Shown: piece after piece, positions 20,821 through 32,342 of the stretch
Numbering within the stretch: position 1 is the first letter of the stretch
Layout: each line of letters starts with the position of its first letter
Assembly (NCBI GenBank): GCA_034359265.1
Contig: CP136898.1
Coordinates: 43,175,501 to 43,239,500, forward strand
Direction: 5' to 3'
Source: Canna indica
Taxonomy: Eukaryota > Streptophyta > Magnoliopsida > Zingiberales > Cannaceae
Length of the DNA stretch: 64,000 nt
Position numbers and translations under genes: made by a program
Notes under the pieces: model-generated
Database searches by the model: none
Told to the model about the DNA's origin: nothing
What the model saw: only the letters and a program-made list of their open reading frames with translations

Positions 20821-22982
20821 TGTAATATCCGAAATATTATGGTAATTTTTATTATTTATCTTGGTCTGTCGAGCTGAGTCGAGTCATGATCTGGTGTGAG
20901 CTTGAAAGCTCGAGTAAGTAGAAATATGAATTATGTGTTTTTCTTACTTGCTTAAATAAATTTATTTATTTATTTTAATGCATGTGCTTGAGCATAATGA
21001 TGATGCTTATGTTTAGCTTGAGGTTAGTTTGGGTTGAGGGATTAGCGGGTTTGGACCCGGGCTTGATGCGGATGCGGGTTAGCATAAGATTAGGGTTGGG
21101 AGGGGATTATAACCCCCCCCCCCCCCCCCCCCCCCCCATTGAGGCCATCCGTCTCCGCATAAGCCAAGTGGAAAAAGAAGGAACCCCCCCCCCCCTTGTC
21201 GGAGCTGCCATCTCCCCCTTAGGAGGCGCCCTCAAGGTGTTTCTGATATTGCCTAAGAGAGCATGTCTATATTGATAAGTCTTAAATCCCTTGTTTTGAA
21301 TCTTTGCTATGTTCTTATGATGTTGAATTATGTTTGATGTCAAAAGTATGAATCTCAGCGTGTTGAATCTATGATTCATATGAAAAGTTTAGATCTTGAA
21401 GGCATGGATTATGTTCTTGATGATTCTTGATTTATGAAGCATGAATCTTGATGTTGGTGTAAGGATTTGAAGCATTCTAAATTATGTTTAGAATATAGAC
21501 CTTTTTAATTGTTGTTTGGAATGATTATTGTTGTGATTTTCGTGTTAATTAATTTAGCATGCTGAAAATCTAAATATCCTAAAATTTCATGCTAGAATGT
21601 CTCTAATGATGTTGAGATTTGAAACTGTATTTGTGAAGTGTGATGATTACTTAATATAGTCATGTAACCTATCATTTTAACCAAAAAATGTAGTCTGGAA
21701 CCATAGGACACACTCTGGAAACCAGATTCAGCTTGGGTACACCAGAATTGGGCTCAAATAGTAGGTTGAAAACAAAACCTAATTTCGGAAATTTAAATTT
21801 AAATTATAGAATTAAAATTCAAGGGGCAAAATAAACTGTTTAAGAGTCGACAAGAATCTAAATGAATGAAACAAAACCTCATGGGCTAATGACATTGCGG
21901 GTCTGGGGCGTCGGGAACGGGCATAGTGTGTTGTGACTTTTTCCCAATAAGAACACCCCTAGGACACCATGGATGACACTTGACTTAGGTCTTGTGGGCT
22001 TCATATCTTTCATGAATGGCGTAGAGGCTCGGTTAGGAGCCAGTTTGCGGGCTTGAGCCCAGAAGGTTGGATGGGTAAATCCCAACCTGTGTTTAAAAAG
22101 GAATAAGTTCAGATGGACGAATCCCGATTATTCCCGTTTCTCTTTGGAATAAGTTTGAATGAGCGAATCCCGATTATTCCCGCTTCTCTTTGGAATAAGT
22201 TCGGATGGGCGAATCTCGATTATTCCTGTTTCATTTGTGGGTATGTCATGGAATAAGTTCGAATGGGTAAAATCGGATTATCCTCATAACCATTGTGGGT
22301 GACTTGTATGCCTTACGACATGGGTAGGCATATAGGTCTGTTGTAGTTTCACTGCTATGTGAATAGGCTTGCCTTCGGGCATGGGTTGGCAAGTGGCCGT
22401 TAGTTAGCCATACCACAAATGTTACATTCTCCCTGTATGAGATAATTATATTATTGTATATATGTTATATCTTTGTGGTTGGTTTTGTGGTGGGGGTTGG
22501 TAGAACCGCTCACTGAGTTCCTTTGGACTCACCCTCATTTCTTTTTTGTTTTTTTTCCAGAGCCTGACCAGTGAGGTAGGCTGGAGCACTTGGCGCAGCT
22601 GGAGGGCAGCAGGGTACCATTGATCTCATAGCAGTCCTAGTTAGAGGTCATAGTCGTGTCTTGTAGTATTTGGTCATGCACTTGGTATTTTAGCGTTCTT
22701 AGAGTTGTAGTCCTTTGGGACATTCTTATGTTTTATTTCAGACTACGTTTCTTGAGAAAAATTGATAAACTTTTTATTTATTAATTTCTGCACTCTGTTT
22801 GGCTTGTTGAACTTTACTTCTTTAAAATGAAAATAGAAACTGATTTGTTTTCTCTACTATAATAAAATTGTCTCGTATTTTCTGTTATGTTTTATTGTGA
22901 GTTGGCATGTGTATGGGATAGGCTGCGGGGTATAGGCAAGTATACCTTGACGGGTCACGTGACCCTAAGATGGGGCGTGACA
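20821..22982 (+). mobile_element. 3' LTR of the Tekay element (2162 bp)
   Basis: TGTAATATCC..GGGGCGTGACA. It has C runs of 25 (21113-21137) and 12 (21184-21195), the 46-bp tandem repeat (from 22100), a hairpin at 22514-22531 followed by a T-rich tract ending CCAG|AG at 22560, and no coding region. Confidence 0.9.
22100..22290 (+). repeat. 46-bp tandem repeat in the Tekay 3' LTR
   Basis: Units beginning GGAATAAGTT at 22100, 22146 and 22192 and a degenerate one after 22250, matching the array at 17265. Confidence 0.85.
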
Positions 22983-24910
22983 ATAGCTCGCTATCCTTTT
23001 TCGAAATCCCTCAAGTGGATGAAGTAGACGGCACACCCAAGTAAAAGACACCTCCAATTTGCCTTTGTAAAAAACTGGGAAGGAGGAAGTAGATGGCCAA
23101 CCACCAATATAGAGGAGGAAGAAGAACTAATTCACCAACCCCTCCCATGGGGTGTTCGGCCACCATTTATAGTGAGGGGGGCGGCTACAAAGGTTGACAC
23201 GGACCCCTAAAAATTCTCTACCCGAAATTTAAAATTTTAGGGTTTGCCTCCAAAAACAATTTATATTTTACTAGCTTCATAATTAATTCAAAATTAATTA
23301 AATCCAATAAAATATAAACTTTAATTTATCTCCATACATTTATAGCCTATAAACAAGAATGATAATTATCTAAATAAACTAATTCCCTGAAAGAGGTTTA
23401 TCTAAATAATTTAATTTATTATTAATTAATAGAATAATGACTTATCCTCATCAATCATATATCTATGAATTTTATGATTTATCTCCATAAATCAAATTCT
23501 TATTAATTAGGATTTATTCAAATAAATTAATTCCCAATTAATCAGTTAGGCTTATTGTTAGAAACTAATTTTCCCACCATGTATATTTGATTCAAAATCA
23601 AATTATATTTAATTCATAATAAATACATTCCCGCTCAAGTAGTTAATTAAATATTTAATTCATAATTAAATTTAATCAACTACATTATCATGTGTCAATA
23701 CCTACATTTTAGGGATGTCCTACAAATTAGGGTTACAGAGGAACTCCTTCCCCGCACATTCATTCCTATAGGAACCAACTTTCCTAAGATCCATGATCGA
23801 GTTGCAGCATGTCCATGTTAGTAGACATATAGAACTGCATTCAGACTTTATCTCATAAGGCCTGTTACGAGGTTAGCCTATTCTGTGTGACCCATTGGGC
23901 CCCACACTAAGCTAGTAGTGGGTTGTGCATATTGGAGAGTCGGTCTGATAGAATAACTTCTATTCGAATCTTATGAGCCACCACTAAACCCCTTTAGTGT
24001 GGTCGAGAGAGACTCCACTCACAAGTCAAGATTTACGTCTAGCAATGTGTCATGACTACTCGGATAGTGTGACGTTCAATTTACAGGGATCGAATGCCCT
24101 TCGGTGATTAGTTACCGTGCAACTAAGTCTCTCAGTTATAATGCCCCAAATATGGCTAGGGTACAGAAAAAGTTTAAAACCCTAATACTGATTCATATGT
24201 ATTCTGCCTATCAAGTCGTCGTCTCAATAATGGCATGTTAGAAAACCTTTTTCCAACATTCATATCTACTTTAGCCAGAGATTCCTAAGCCGACACTTGT
24301 AGGAACACATAGAATATTATCTTCCCTTACTAGGAGTAACTGATTTCATATTGGTTGCTCACATACCTCCATCGGTGCTTTCCCATGCCCAGAGGTATCC
24401 GACACATGACACTGAAGGCCATGTAATGATAAGTCCAAAGCAATGGGTCGACACTCACAAGGTAACCATGACAACCTCAGGTCCAAAGACTGCTTGCACC
24501 TACTGTCACCCGAGGAACATCCTATCGACACTCATGTAAGGATTCTATTCTGTGTTCCTCATATAAGTCCGTTCAGTGAACTCATTCCCCAATGACCACT
24601 TGCACTTGTACATTAAATGATGGCTTAAAGGTAACTGTGAGATCAGCTACCCCTTATCGTATAAGGCATGTACCAATTGCACCAGTCTATCCGGAATCAC
24701 CAATCCCCTAATTGGTGATCTTACAACTAGGAACATTTAGAACGGGGGCATTTGGATTCTTAAGTCTTACTGGCATGATCTCATCATGGCCTTGGAATTA
24801 ATTGCCCGGGTTCATGGGGTTCATCACAATCTAATATATACAAAATATAGATGTAGTATATAATGAAAAGTTGCCTCATATTATTCATTAACCAAAAATA
24901 GTTCCCTACA
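22983..24910 (-). mobile_element. LTR of the Angela/Tork-like Copia element, part 2
   Basis: AT-rich sequence with no supported ORF, bounded on the right by CCCTACACA (complement of an LTR start TGTGTAGGG). With 13207-13575 it makes an LTR of about 2.3 kb. The CACCATTTATAG near 23165 could hold its minus-strand TATA box. The small ORFs at 24346-24539 on opposite strands overlap each other and look accidental. Confidence 0.65.
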
Positions 24911-24940
24911 CATCAATATGTGATTGGCTCAAGGGCACTA
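24911..24940 (+). other. 3' tail of a plus-strand Copia internal region
   Basis: TATGTGATTGGCTCAAGGGC resembles the sequence before the polypurine tract of Angela-like elements; the tract itself is degraded. Only about 30 bp remain before the next LTR. Confidence 0.4.
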
Positions 24941-26252
24941 TGTTAGTGATATGCCCTAGAGCCCTCATATAATTGGGAACTCTTCATGTACATTTTACTT
25001 ATTTATGAAAGGCTATCTTTATTACTTAGTGCTCATGTTAATTCATTTGCTTGCATAAAGACTTAAACTATGTAATAAAGTCCTTAGTATATGACACAGT
25101 GCAAAGGAAATCATGAAGAGTTCATGATGTGAGATTCTTATTGCATGTAAATGTGTTTATACCTAAATTATCCATAGTCACAGTATTAACAAGATAGGAT
25201 ATTGTTAATATGGATAGACTAGCACATGTTATACTTCTTGACTCGTTCAAGCAGTAGTTCTCACAAGTTGTGAGCATTGCGATGCTCAAAGTTAACATGT
25301 GGATGCTTGTTTGAGAAACAATTAAGTTCATTGGAGACCTAATCATTAGATCTTCACAAGAATGTTCAATCTATGTTTGTGAAAGCATCTCATCATATCA
25401 GTGGTGCAAGTATCCTTGGACTTGAGATCACCAAAGTATCTTAAGTGCCTAGTGTTATACTTTGACTTCATTACTTATGGTTCACCTTTGGGTGTTCATA
25501 GCTTGAAAATTGGGTATAGCATGAATCACTTGAAGATAGTTGAGTGATCAATATAGGATTCAACACCCCATATTTATTTGGGGAGTTTATCTCACTCTTC
25601 TCATACAATCTCTTTATTAAGTAGTCTCTGGCTAGAGCATTATGCATTTATGAATGTGATTCATAAAGGGCATTTTTAGAATAAAGATTTAAGATACGAG
25701 AATCTATATATTCATGACTTGATTAACCTGGATGAGATAAAGAGTGGTGAAAGGAGTTGATTGCACGGTAACTGCATATGGAAGGGTGAAATGGTCAAAC
25801 CACCGACCTTCTGACATTTGGGTAGTCATGATGCTTGGCTAGAAGCCTCTCTTTACTTGTATAAGTGAATTTGTTCATTGAGAATGAACAATAATTTAAA
25901 GAGTTTAAATCATGTAATTCCACTTCAGTGAGAATTATAATTCGCTATATACTACCAACATGTTTCAGAAGCCCATAAGGTCACACACATATAGGAAGGA
26001 TACAAAGGTAAAATGACAATGACATATATGGCATAAGATGTCATTAGGTTCATGAGAAAGAAGAGAGAAGATGGCTTGCGAAGCACATGAGATGGATTTG
26101 ATCCATCTAGTTGAGTTCACTTATTGGACTCAAACTCGTTAGATGGATTTGATCCATCTTGTTTTAAACCCGTGGGCAGATGAGATGGATTTGATCCATC
26201 TTGAGCCCTCTTATTGGTTTCAAACACTAATCTAGGTAAGGAAGACTGATCT
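24941..26252 (+). mobile_element. Angela-like Copia LTR, plus strand, right end truncated
   Basis: Starts TGTTAGTGATATGCCCTAGAGCC, very like the TGTTGGAAATATGCCCTAGAGG start of Angela/BARE LTRs. About 1.3 kb, no ORF support. It ends indistinctly where a SIRE-type fragment begins near 26253. Three identical 19-bp palindromes lie near its right end. Confidence 0.65.
26090..26201. repeat. Three identical 19-bp hairpins
   Basis: AGATGGATTTGATCCATCT occurs at 26090-26108, 26141-26159 and 26183-26201. Each is a perfect 8-bp inverted repeat around a TTG loop. Start spacings are 51 and 42 bp, with a partly repeated CTTATTGG..TCAAAC between them. Confidence 0.95.
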
Positions 26253-26943
26253 TAACGGTCACGTTACATTTATGTCAAAAACTATTACGTCTCTTGGTTC
26301 TTAGTATTTAGACAGTGGTTGTTCTCATCACATGACAGGAAGTCCAGATAATCTGCAGGATATTCAAAAGAATGAAGGAGCAACTGTTACCTTTGGAGAT
26401 GGAGGACATGGGAATGTTGTAGGAGTTGGAACTCTTAATGTCCTAGAAATTCCTAATATGAAAAATGCCATGCTTGTTAAAGGTCTCAAGGCTAATCTTG
26501 TATGTATATTCAGCTTTGTGATCAAAATTTGAATGTTCAGTTTACCAGGAGTAGCTACAAAGTTTTTGATGAGGATGGTGATTGCATCCTTGAATGAAAC
26601 AGATCAAAAGACAACTGCTACAACATATTCATCTGTTTGTCTTCCACTTGTTTCAACTGAAGAAGCACTAGTTGAAATTCCCTGTCAAGTTCCTAAGGAT
26701 GAATCTACTCCAGTTCTTATGTCTAAGATAGTTACAGTTGAATCTATCCCTGAAGCAGTTGAAACTGCTCTACCAAGTCTTGAAGCAATCGAAACTGCTG
26801 CTACAGATGCAGTTGAAACTACCACACCTGAACCTAAAAAAGTTATAACTGAGTATATTTCTTCAGATCGACAAGTGACAGATGTCTTCACAAAAACCTT
26901 TGATGAAGGGAGTTTTGAGCAGTTGAGATCTGCTATGGGGTTG
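26253..26943 (+). pseudogene. Internally deleted SIRE-type (S2) Copia pol remnant
   Basis: Begins in the region before protease (GHVTFMSKTITSLGS), then the protease active site YLDSGCSHHMTG (DSG near 26312) with TGG-to-TAG just before it. GATVTFGDGGHGNVVGVGTLNVLEIP and LVKGLKANLV follow, then a TGA at 26530. Integrase, RT and most of RNase H are gone. A low-complexity Thr/Glu/Val stretch (VETALPSLEAIETAATDAVETT) leads to the RNase H C-terminus (EYISSDRQVTDVFTKTFDEGSFEQLRSAMGL) and the natural stop. It is the pol of the element whose 3' LTR starts at 28209. Confidence 0.85.
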
Positions 26944-27257
26944 TGAATTTTGTGATATGTTAAAAAAAAAGAGGATCGGGAAAAGGGGTTTTTATTTAAA
27001 GAAGAAGAAAGTGTAACTCCCTTTTGTTATAATTTTGCACATTCAGGAATCGGAGCATTAAATCCACTTAATCAAGGCATGCAGTAGTAACCTCCTCAAT
27101 CAAGGCATGAAGTAGTAACCTCCTCAATCAAGGCTCGGAGCAGTAATCCCCTCTTTCAAGACTCGGAGTAGTAACCCTCTTCACTCAAGGTTTGAAGTTG
27201 TAACTGCTCTCTTGACTGCTCCTCTACTTCACTTCTATTTTGTATCTTCTTTCTACA

Positions 27258-27972
27258 AATGGAGCCAGCCAAGTCTCCCTCAAGTCAGCAGCGAAAAAAG
27301 TTTATGGGAATGATTTACAAGAAAGCTATTTCTGCTCCGGATAAGGGCGTGCCATCTTCTAATCTTGAATAAAACGTTGTGATGTCTTCCAATCTGATGT
27401 CAAATGAAGAAGCCTCTTCTCCTCCTTCACGTGGTCACCTAAAGCAAGTCAAGCTTGGCCATCGTCCTGCAGATCACCTTCCAAGAAAGGGTCGAGGTTT
27501 GCAATTTAATATTCATGATTCTGTACCTAGGGTTTCTATTCTTGAGGAGGAGATTTTTCAAGACTGGTCCTTATTTCTACAGAAGACCAACATCAAGATT
27601 GTGCACCTATCACTAGAACAATCTCAAAGGACTTAGTGCCAAGTCCTTCTGCCAGTATTCCCCTAGTTACAATTAAGGAAGAACCAATTGAAACTGCGTG
27701 TATAGTACCTGAGAGTGATTCTGCTTCTGTACTAGAGACCACCGTAGTTACAACTGTACCATAAGTAGTTGAAACTGCTACTCCAGTTCCTAAAGTAGTT
27801 TTTATTCATGTACCTAAATCTGAGATTAAACGTCAAGTGCCTGCTGAGATGTCTCTACTTTAACAATAGCTTATTTCTATTGAGAAGAAAGTCATTGAGA
27901 ACTTCACTACAATTTCAATAGATCATGTTTCTCCCTCCTCTAGTAATCTTTCAATTTTCTTCAAGCTCTGAT
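27258..27972 (+). pseudogene. Env-like third ORF of an S2 Copia element, broken
   Basis: Starts MEPAKSPSSQQRKKFMGMIYKKAISAPDKG about 310 bp after the pol stop, where SIRE elements carry an envelope-like ORF of unproven function. Stop near 27370; another frame opens MMSSNLMSNEEASSPPSRGHLKQVK. A degraded Thr/Val/Glu-rich stretch with VETA-type words follows to about 27970. It is much shorter than the copy at 35939 plus 58032, and the central part is missing. Identity as env-like is inferred from position and from similarity of layout. Confidence 0.55.
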
Positions 27973-28008
27973 TGATCTTGGTACTCTCACTACTTCTCCT
28001 TTGGCTTA

Positions 28009-28208
28009 TATGCCAAAAAGGGGGAGAAATGGTACATCCAGTTGCAACCTTTTTTTAATCCTGCCTATTCTTTGGTTGCAACTATGACTATTTTGACTAT
28101 TGTGACTGTTTGTTTGTCTGTATGACTTTGCTGATTGTAATATTTTGTCTATGGTTGTGGAAGAGTGGATGACTATTGTGTTTTGCCAAATAAGTCAAAG
28201 GGGAAGAT
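28009..28208 (+). other. 3' untranslated region with two purine tracts (S2 element)
   Basis: ATGCCAAAAAGGGGGAGAAA (about 28009-28028) and the polypurine tract proper CAAAGGGGAAGAT (28196-28208) immediately before the LTR start TGTTAG. The other S2 copy has the same pair at 59136 and 59454. Confidence 0.75.
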
Positions 28209-29140
28209 TGTTAGTGTTTGGCTTATGTGTGTTGGCTATATTTGGCAAAAGTATTCTAAGTTGTTCTTAGTTTAAATGGTCAGTCACATCTATGAGGAGT
28301 TCTGCTGAAGACAGTTACAACTGTATAAGGACAGTTTCAACTGCTGCTACAGACTATGGTTTTCTGAATAAGAATATTGCAGATATGATGACTTTTGATT
28401 TCTAGTATTAATGATGTTCTATTTTATATCTCAGATATTTTTAAATCATCTTTAATTATTTTTTTATTGCATATTCATTTATGGAAGAAATGAAGTAGCG
28501 TTCATTGATGGGCTGACGGTTATCTTGAAGCCTTTATGACCAAAGTCAATTATGGAAGAAATGAAGTGGTCTTCATTAAGGGGTTGGCAGGTTGTTTTAA
28601 AAGCTTTTATGGCGGCAGTTTTTCTTGAAGCTTTTATGGCCAAAATATTATGATGTGTTATGGCTGCCTTTTGAGTTCAAAACTGCTAAAGTTAAGATCA
28701 TTTGTTAAGTGGCATTTATGGAAGTTGGTTGGCCTTCTCTATTGATGAGGAAAGAGAAGTTATGGATCTGCAAGTCTTCTATGCCAACACAATCAGTTGC
28801 AACTGCTCGTTGTTCAATTTCAACTGCTCTTGCTGCAGTGAAGTCTACGTTGCTGCGATGTTTATCCTACTGTGATATTGCTTGAATGCTGCTGAGATTA
28901 TATACATATATATACATATATATCTCCTAATGATATTTTATATATATATATATACATACATATATATATATATATATATAGTGGAGTTAATCTTGATTGA
29001 TCATTTATGATGACCTTTGGACTTGATCATTTATGATGACCATTGGACTTGATCATTTATGGTGATTTTTGGCCTTGGTCTTTTATAATGCTTAATAGAG
29101 GTTTGGTTATCATGGAGCTACTACTTTATGGCCTTGGTCG
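28209..29140 (+). mobile_element. S2 LTR (LTR1), left part
   Basis: TGTTAGTGTTTGGC start directly after a polypurine tract. It includes exact CAGTTNNAACTG motifs (28312, 28332, 28794) and a TA-rich microsatellite. It is interrupted at 29141 by a minus-strand solo LTR and continues at 30489. Confidence 0.85.
28936..28980. repeat. (TA)n microsatellite
   Basis: About 45 bp of TA repeats interrupted by two CATA units, inside LTR1. Confidence 0.95.
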
Positions 29141-30483
29141 TGTTGGTGGAATGGTCACACTAGATGGGGGATGAATAGTGTGTTAACTAAACTTTTCGCC
29201 TAATTCTAATTTTATCGAATTCAATCATTTCTTATAACTTAGGCAATACACTAATTGGAATAGCAAGCAGAAGCAATAAATAATACAATTAAACACAACC
29301 AAGAAAGCAAGTAAGTATAGCAATTAAGGCAAAATCATAATAGGCAATGCAAACACGACCGATTTATAGTGGTTTGGCCTCAATGCCTATTCCACTACCT
29401 AAGCACCCCACTTAGGATTTCCAAGCTAAACTTTACTAGATTAATTGTTTCCTTTACAACGAGGACGTTTTCACCGGAGAGTCTACGCTCTCACACCGAA
29501 GGTACATTCACACCCGAAAGTCTTCGCCTTCCTATCGAGAGCACTCTCCTACTTCAAACCTAAAGGACAACAATACTAATCCTAGTAAACTAAGTTTACA
29601 CCGGTGGATTTAAACCTCAAACACCAAGGCTACCACCCAATTTCAAGACCTAACAACCTAGGTCTTCACAAGCTCAAATACAATTAAATAAACAAGAAAA
29701 TACACAACTTAATGGAGCAATAAATCAAACAGCTTTTACTTAACTCTAAATAATGAATACCAGCTCCTCTTGATGCCTTGATGATGAATCAAATCAAGCT
29801 CGAAGTCAAACTCAAGAAAGACAAGGTCGAAAGCTAGGGTTTCTCCAAGTAATGGCTTAATGAAAGCGTGAGAATGATCAAGGATGGCTCATTGGAGTTT
29901 AGGAGTGATCAAAAGTATCAAAGGAAGGCTAGGACATCAGTATTTATAGAGCCATGAAGTGCGCTCGGGTGAAACATTGCTCAACGGCTTGAAATAGAGT
30001 CATTTCCGCCCGTCGGTCGTAGGTTCGATCGATCATCGGTCGACCAACCATGCAATCGACCGAGCGACCAGAGCCCTACTATGATTTCTGGGCTCATTTT
30101 GATCGACCATTCAATCGACCGTCTGTAGAGTACCGGTACTCTACGTAATGTACCTGTATTCTACAGTGAGTTTCAATCAGTTTCTTTCTTTGGTTCGTAT
30201 TTCGAATTACGGGTTTGGTTCTTTAATGGTCTTAGCATCATAAAGAGGATTTTATAATTTATCTAAACACCCTAAACCTAAACTTTATCTTCCCGACGAA
30301 ACCGAGCGTGTCAACCAATCTCCTTCCAATTTTTTGATTTTCTAATTTTTTGATATTTCCGATTGTGGACGTCGTGCGCTAACCGATATGGAACCTGAAA
30401 ATATTTCTCAATGAAACACTAGTTTCATGTTTGTTATCATCAAAACCGATATTAAGATCAAGGTAGAAAACGTTAGGCCAACA
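29141..30483 (-). mobile_element. Solo LTR of a Sirevirus-type element, minus strand (1343 bp)
   Basis: Plus-strand edges TGTTGGTGGAATGG and GTTAGGCCAACA are the complement of a TGTTGGCCTAA..CACCAACA LTR (family B). It has a perfect 5-bp target duplication GGTCG (29136-29140 and 30484-30488). Minus-strand TATAAATA at 29941-29948 and the TCGACC-type block at 30000-30125 are in the usual places. No internal sequence remains. It lies inside S2 LTR1. Confidence 0.93.
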
Positions 30484-30488
30484 GGTCG

Positions 30489-31196
30489 TTCACTTTGGTG
30501 GAGTTATGGTCATCATGAAGCTTTATGGTCTTGGTCATTCATTGGTGGAGTTAATGGTCATCATGGAGTTAGGAGTTTCTCTTGTAGAGTAATGGCTATA
30601 TCTTTTGGGTTGCCTACTCTGGTTATAAAATGTGTGAGAGAATGTTTGAGAAGATGAATCCTCTCCTATTGATATACTCCTATGGATGCACTCCTATGTG
30701 CGTAAACTATGTTGCCAGTTATATAAGGAGTTGAGACTAGTGAGTGCAGACTGCCGAGTGCAGAAAGGCAACAATATTCATTTCTTATCTTCAAGAGAAG
30801 ATTCGTTTCGAGTAGATAGCTCACTAAAACACAAGGTTGTATGGAGGACGGAACTCTGTGGCTGGGATGTCATAGAGAGGAAAGTTGGTATGTAGTTGTA
30901 ATAGCAAATAAGTTGTTGTTATTTCCAATTCATTGTAGTATTGGTAGTCAAATTTCGGCTGTGAATCTTGAGAACTAAAATTTTTACTTATAGAGAGTGG
31001 ATTGGGCATTTGTTTGGTGAGTTCCCCGCAGATTAGGTGACTGATTTTGTCACTGAACTGCATAAACAAACCTATTGTTTTTGCGTGTGTTTCTATTTTT
31101 GTTCTTACTTTGTTACTAGTAGCAGTTGCAATAGTAGTTGCATCTTCCTATTCAACTACCCTTAACAGAAGTTCCCTTAGAGACATATACTGTCCA
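30489..31196 (+). mobile_element. S2 LTR (LTR1), right part
   Basis: Colinear with the right parts of LTR2 and LTR3: TATATAA at 30720, GAGTGCAGACTGCCGAGTGCAG, AGAGGACGGAACT, then TTCCTATTCAACTACCC and an end at TGTCCA (31196). The following bases are minus-strand RT sequence. Confidence 0.85.
30720..30726 (+). promoter_or_regulatory. TATA box of S2 LTR1
   Basis: TATATAA before GGAGTTGAGACT; aligned with TATATAG at 31891 (LTR2) and 59964 (LTR3). Confidence 0.65.
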
Positions 31197-31394
31197 CACT
31201 GTCACATCTATCTGGAACAGTTTGAACAACATACAACAGGATATGGTTAGCAGCAATATGATGGATTCTAGTCTTGCAACTGGTGCAATGGTTTCATCAT
31301 AATCTAGTCCTTCAATTTGATTAAACCCCTGAGCAACAAGTCTAGCTTTATTTATTATTTTGTTTCCTGCTTCATTAGTCTTGTTCTTGAAAAC
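31197..31394 (-). pseudogene. RT fragment of an inverted S2 Copia element
   Basis: Read leftwards: VFKNKTNEAGNKI, NKARLVAQGFNQIEGLDYDE, APVARLESII, then FKLFQIDV, the N-terminal half of Copia RT. It is the continuation of the minus-strand copy at 60442-62268, from which it was separated by insertion of 31395-60441: the 5-mer AAAAC (31390-31394) is repeated at 60442-60446 and the reading frame joins across it. On its left it is cut by LTR1. Confidence 0.9.
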
Positions 31395-32333
31395 TATTAG
31401 TATTTGGCTTTTGTTTGTAGGCTATATTTGGCAAAAGGAGCTTCTGGTGATTTCTCAAATTCAACAAGGAAGAACCTATACTTATGCGATGATGATAGTT
31501 TCAACTGTGAAGACACAGTCTTAATTGCTTATAGTCTTAAACGATCTCAGGATGAGCTGTCTGATGCAAACTTTTGACTGATGGACTTCTAGTTTAATGA
31601 TGATTTTGTTAACTGATTCTAGACATTTAAATCATCATTATTTACATCTTGGTCAGTTTAGTTTCAAAGAGTTTTTCTTCATTTATTCTTTAGGCATTTT
31701 TTATTTACATAAATGTTCTTCTGTAAAAATGCCTAAGTTATGCTGATGGTTTCTACTGAAGACTACAGTGATTAATTATGATTGAAGTCAATATTTATTT
31801 AGATCTATGAGTAATTTTCTAATGACACCTATAAATAATGGAGAAAAGATCTATTATCAACAACTCGATTGCACGAAATCGTTGTTGCCATATATAGAGG
31901 AGTTGAAACTGTTGAGTGCAGACTGCGGAGTGCGAAAGAGGCAACAACCTTTTTATCTTCGACGAGAAGATTGGTTTTCGTGTGGATAATTCACTACAAC
32001 ACGAGGTTGTGTAGAGGACGGAACTCTGTGGCTATGATGTTATAGAGAGGCAAGTTGGTATTTACTTGTAATAGCAAATAGTTTTTGTTATTTTCGATTC
32101 ACTGTAGTACTGGTAGTTGGATTTTGGGTGTAAAATCAAAAGGATTTATATTGTACTTATAGAGAGTAAATTGGGCATCTGCTCGATAAGTGCCTCGCAG
32201 ATTAGGTGACTGGTTTGTCACTGAACTGCGTAAATAAATCTCCTGTGTTTGCATTACTTTTTATTTTGGTTCTTACTTTGTTACAATAGGCTAGTGTTAG
32301 AGTAGTTACAACTTCCTATGCAACTGTCCTCAC
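31395..32333 (+). mobile_element. S2 5' LTR (LTR2), 3' end truncated
   Basis: Matches LTR3 (59467-60441) through TTCCTATGCAACTGTCC, then joins gag directly. The terminal 50 bp or so and the primer site are lost. TATATAG at 31891-31897 is the probable promoter. Confidence 0.85.
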
Positions 32334-32342
32334 AAGGAGAAA

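Larger units (their letters stand above)
16158..22982 (+). mobile_element. Tekay-type (chromovirus) Ty3/Gypsy element, internally deleted
   Basis: Both LTRs start TGTAATAT(T/C)CG.(G/A)ATATTATGG and the element ends GGGGCGTGACA. Flanking 5-mers ATACC (16153-16157) and ATAGC (22983-22987) agree at 4 of 5, a plausible aged duplication. Order: rearranged 5' LTR, end of protease, RT, RNase H, integrase, chromodomain-like tail, polypurine tract, 3' LTR. Primer site, gag and most of protease are missing. It sits 17 bp from the minus-strand Tekay-like LTR, inside a Copia LTR. Confidence 0.85.

Noticed and set aside
26090..26201. CRISPR-like array from three identical palindromic repeats
   Set aside because: Plant nuclear LTR context, unequal spacers of 32 and 23 bp with internal similarity, and no cas genes.
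30427..30895. Short ORFs of 76 and 69 codons next to the solo LTR
   Set aside because: They cross the solo LTR/LTR1 boundary or lie in the S2 LTR leader, with no conservation as protein between LTR copies.
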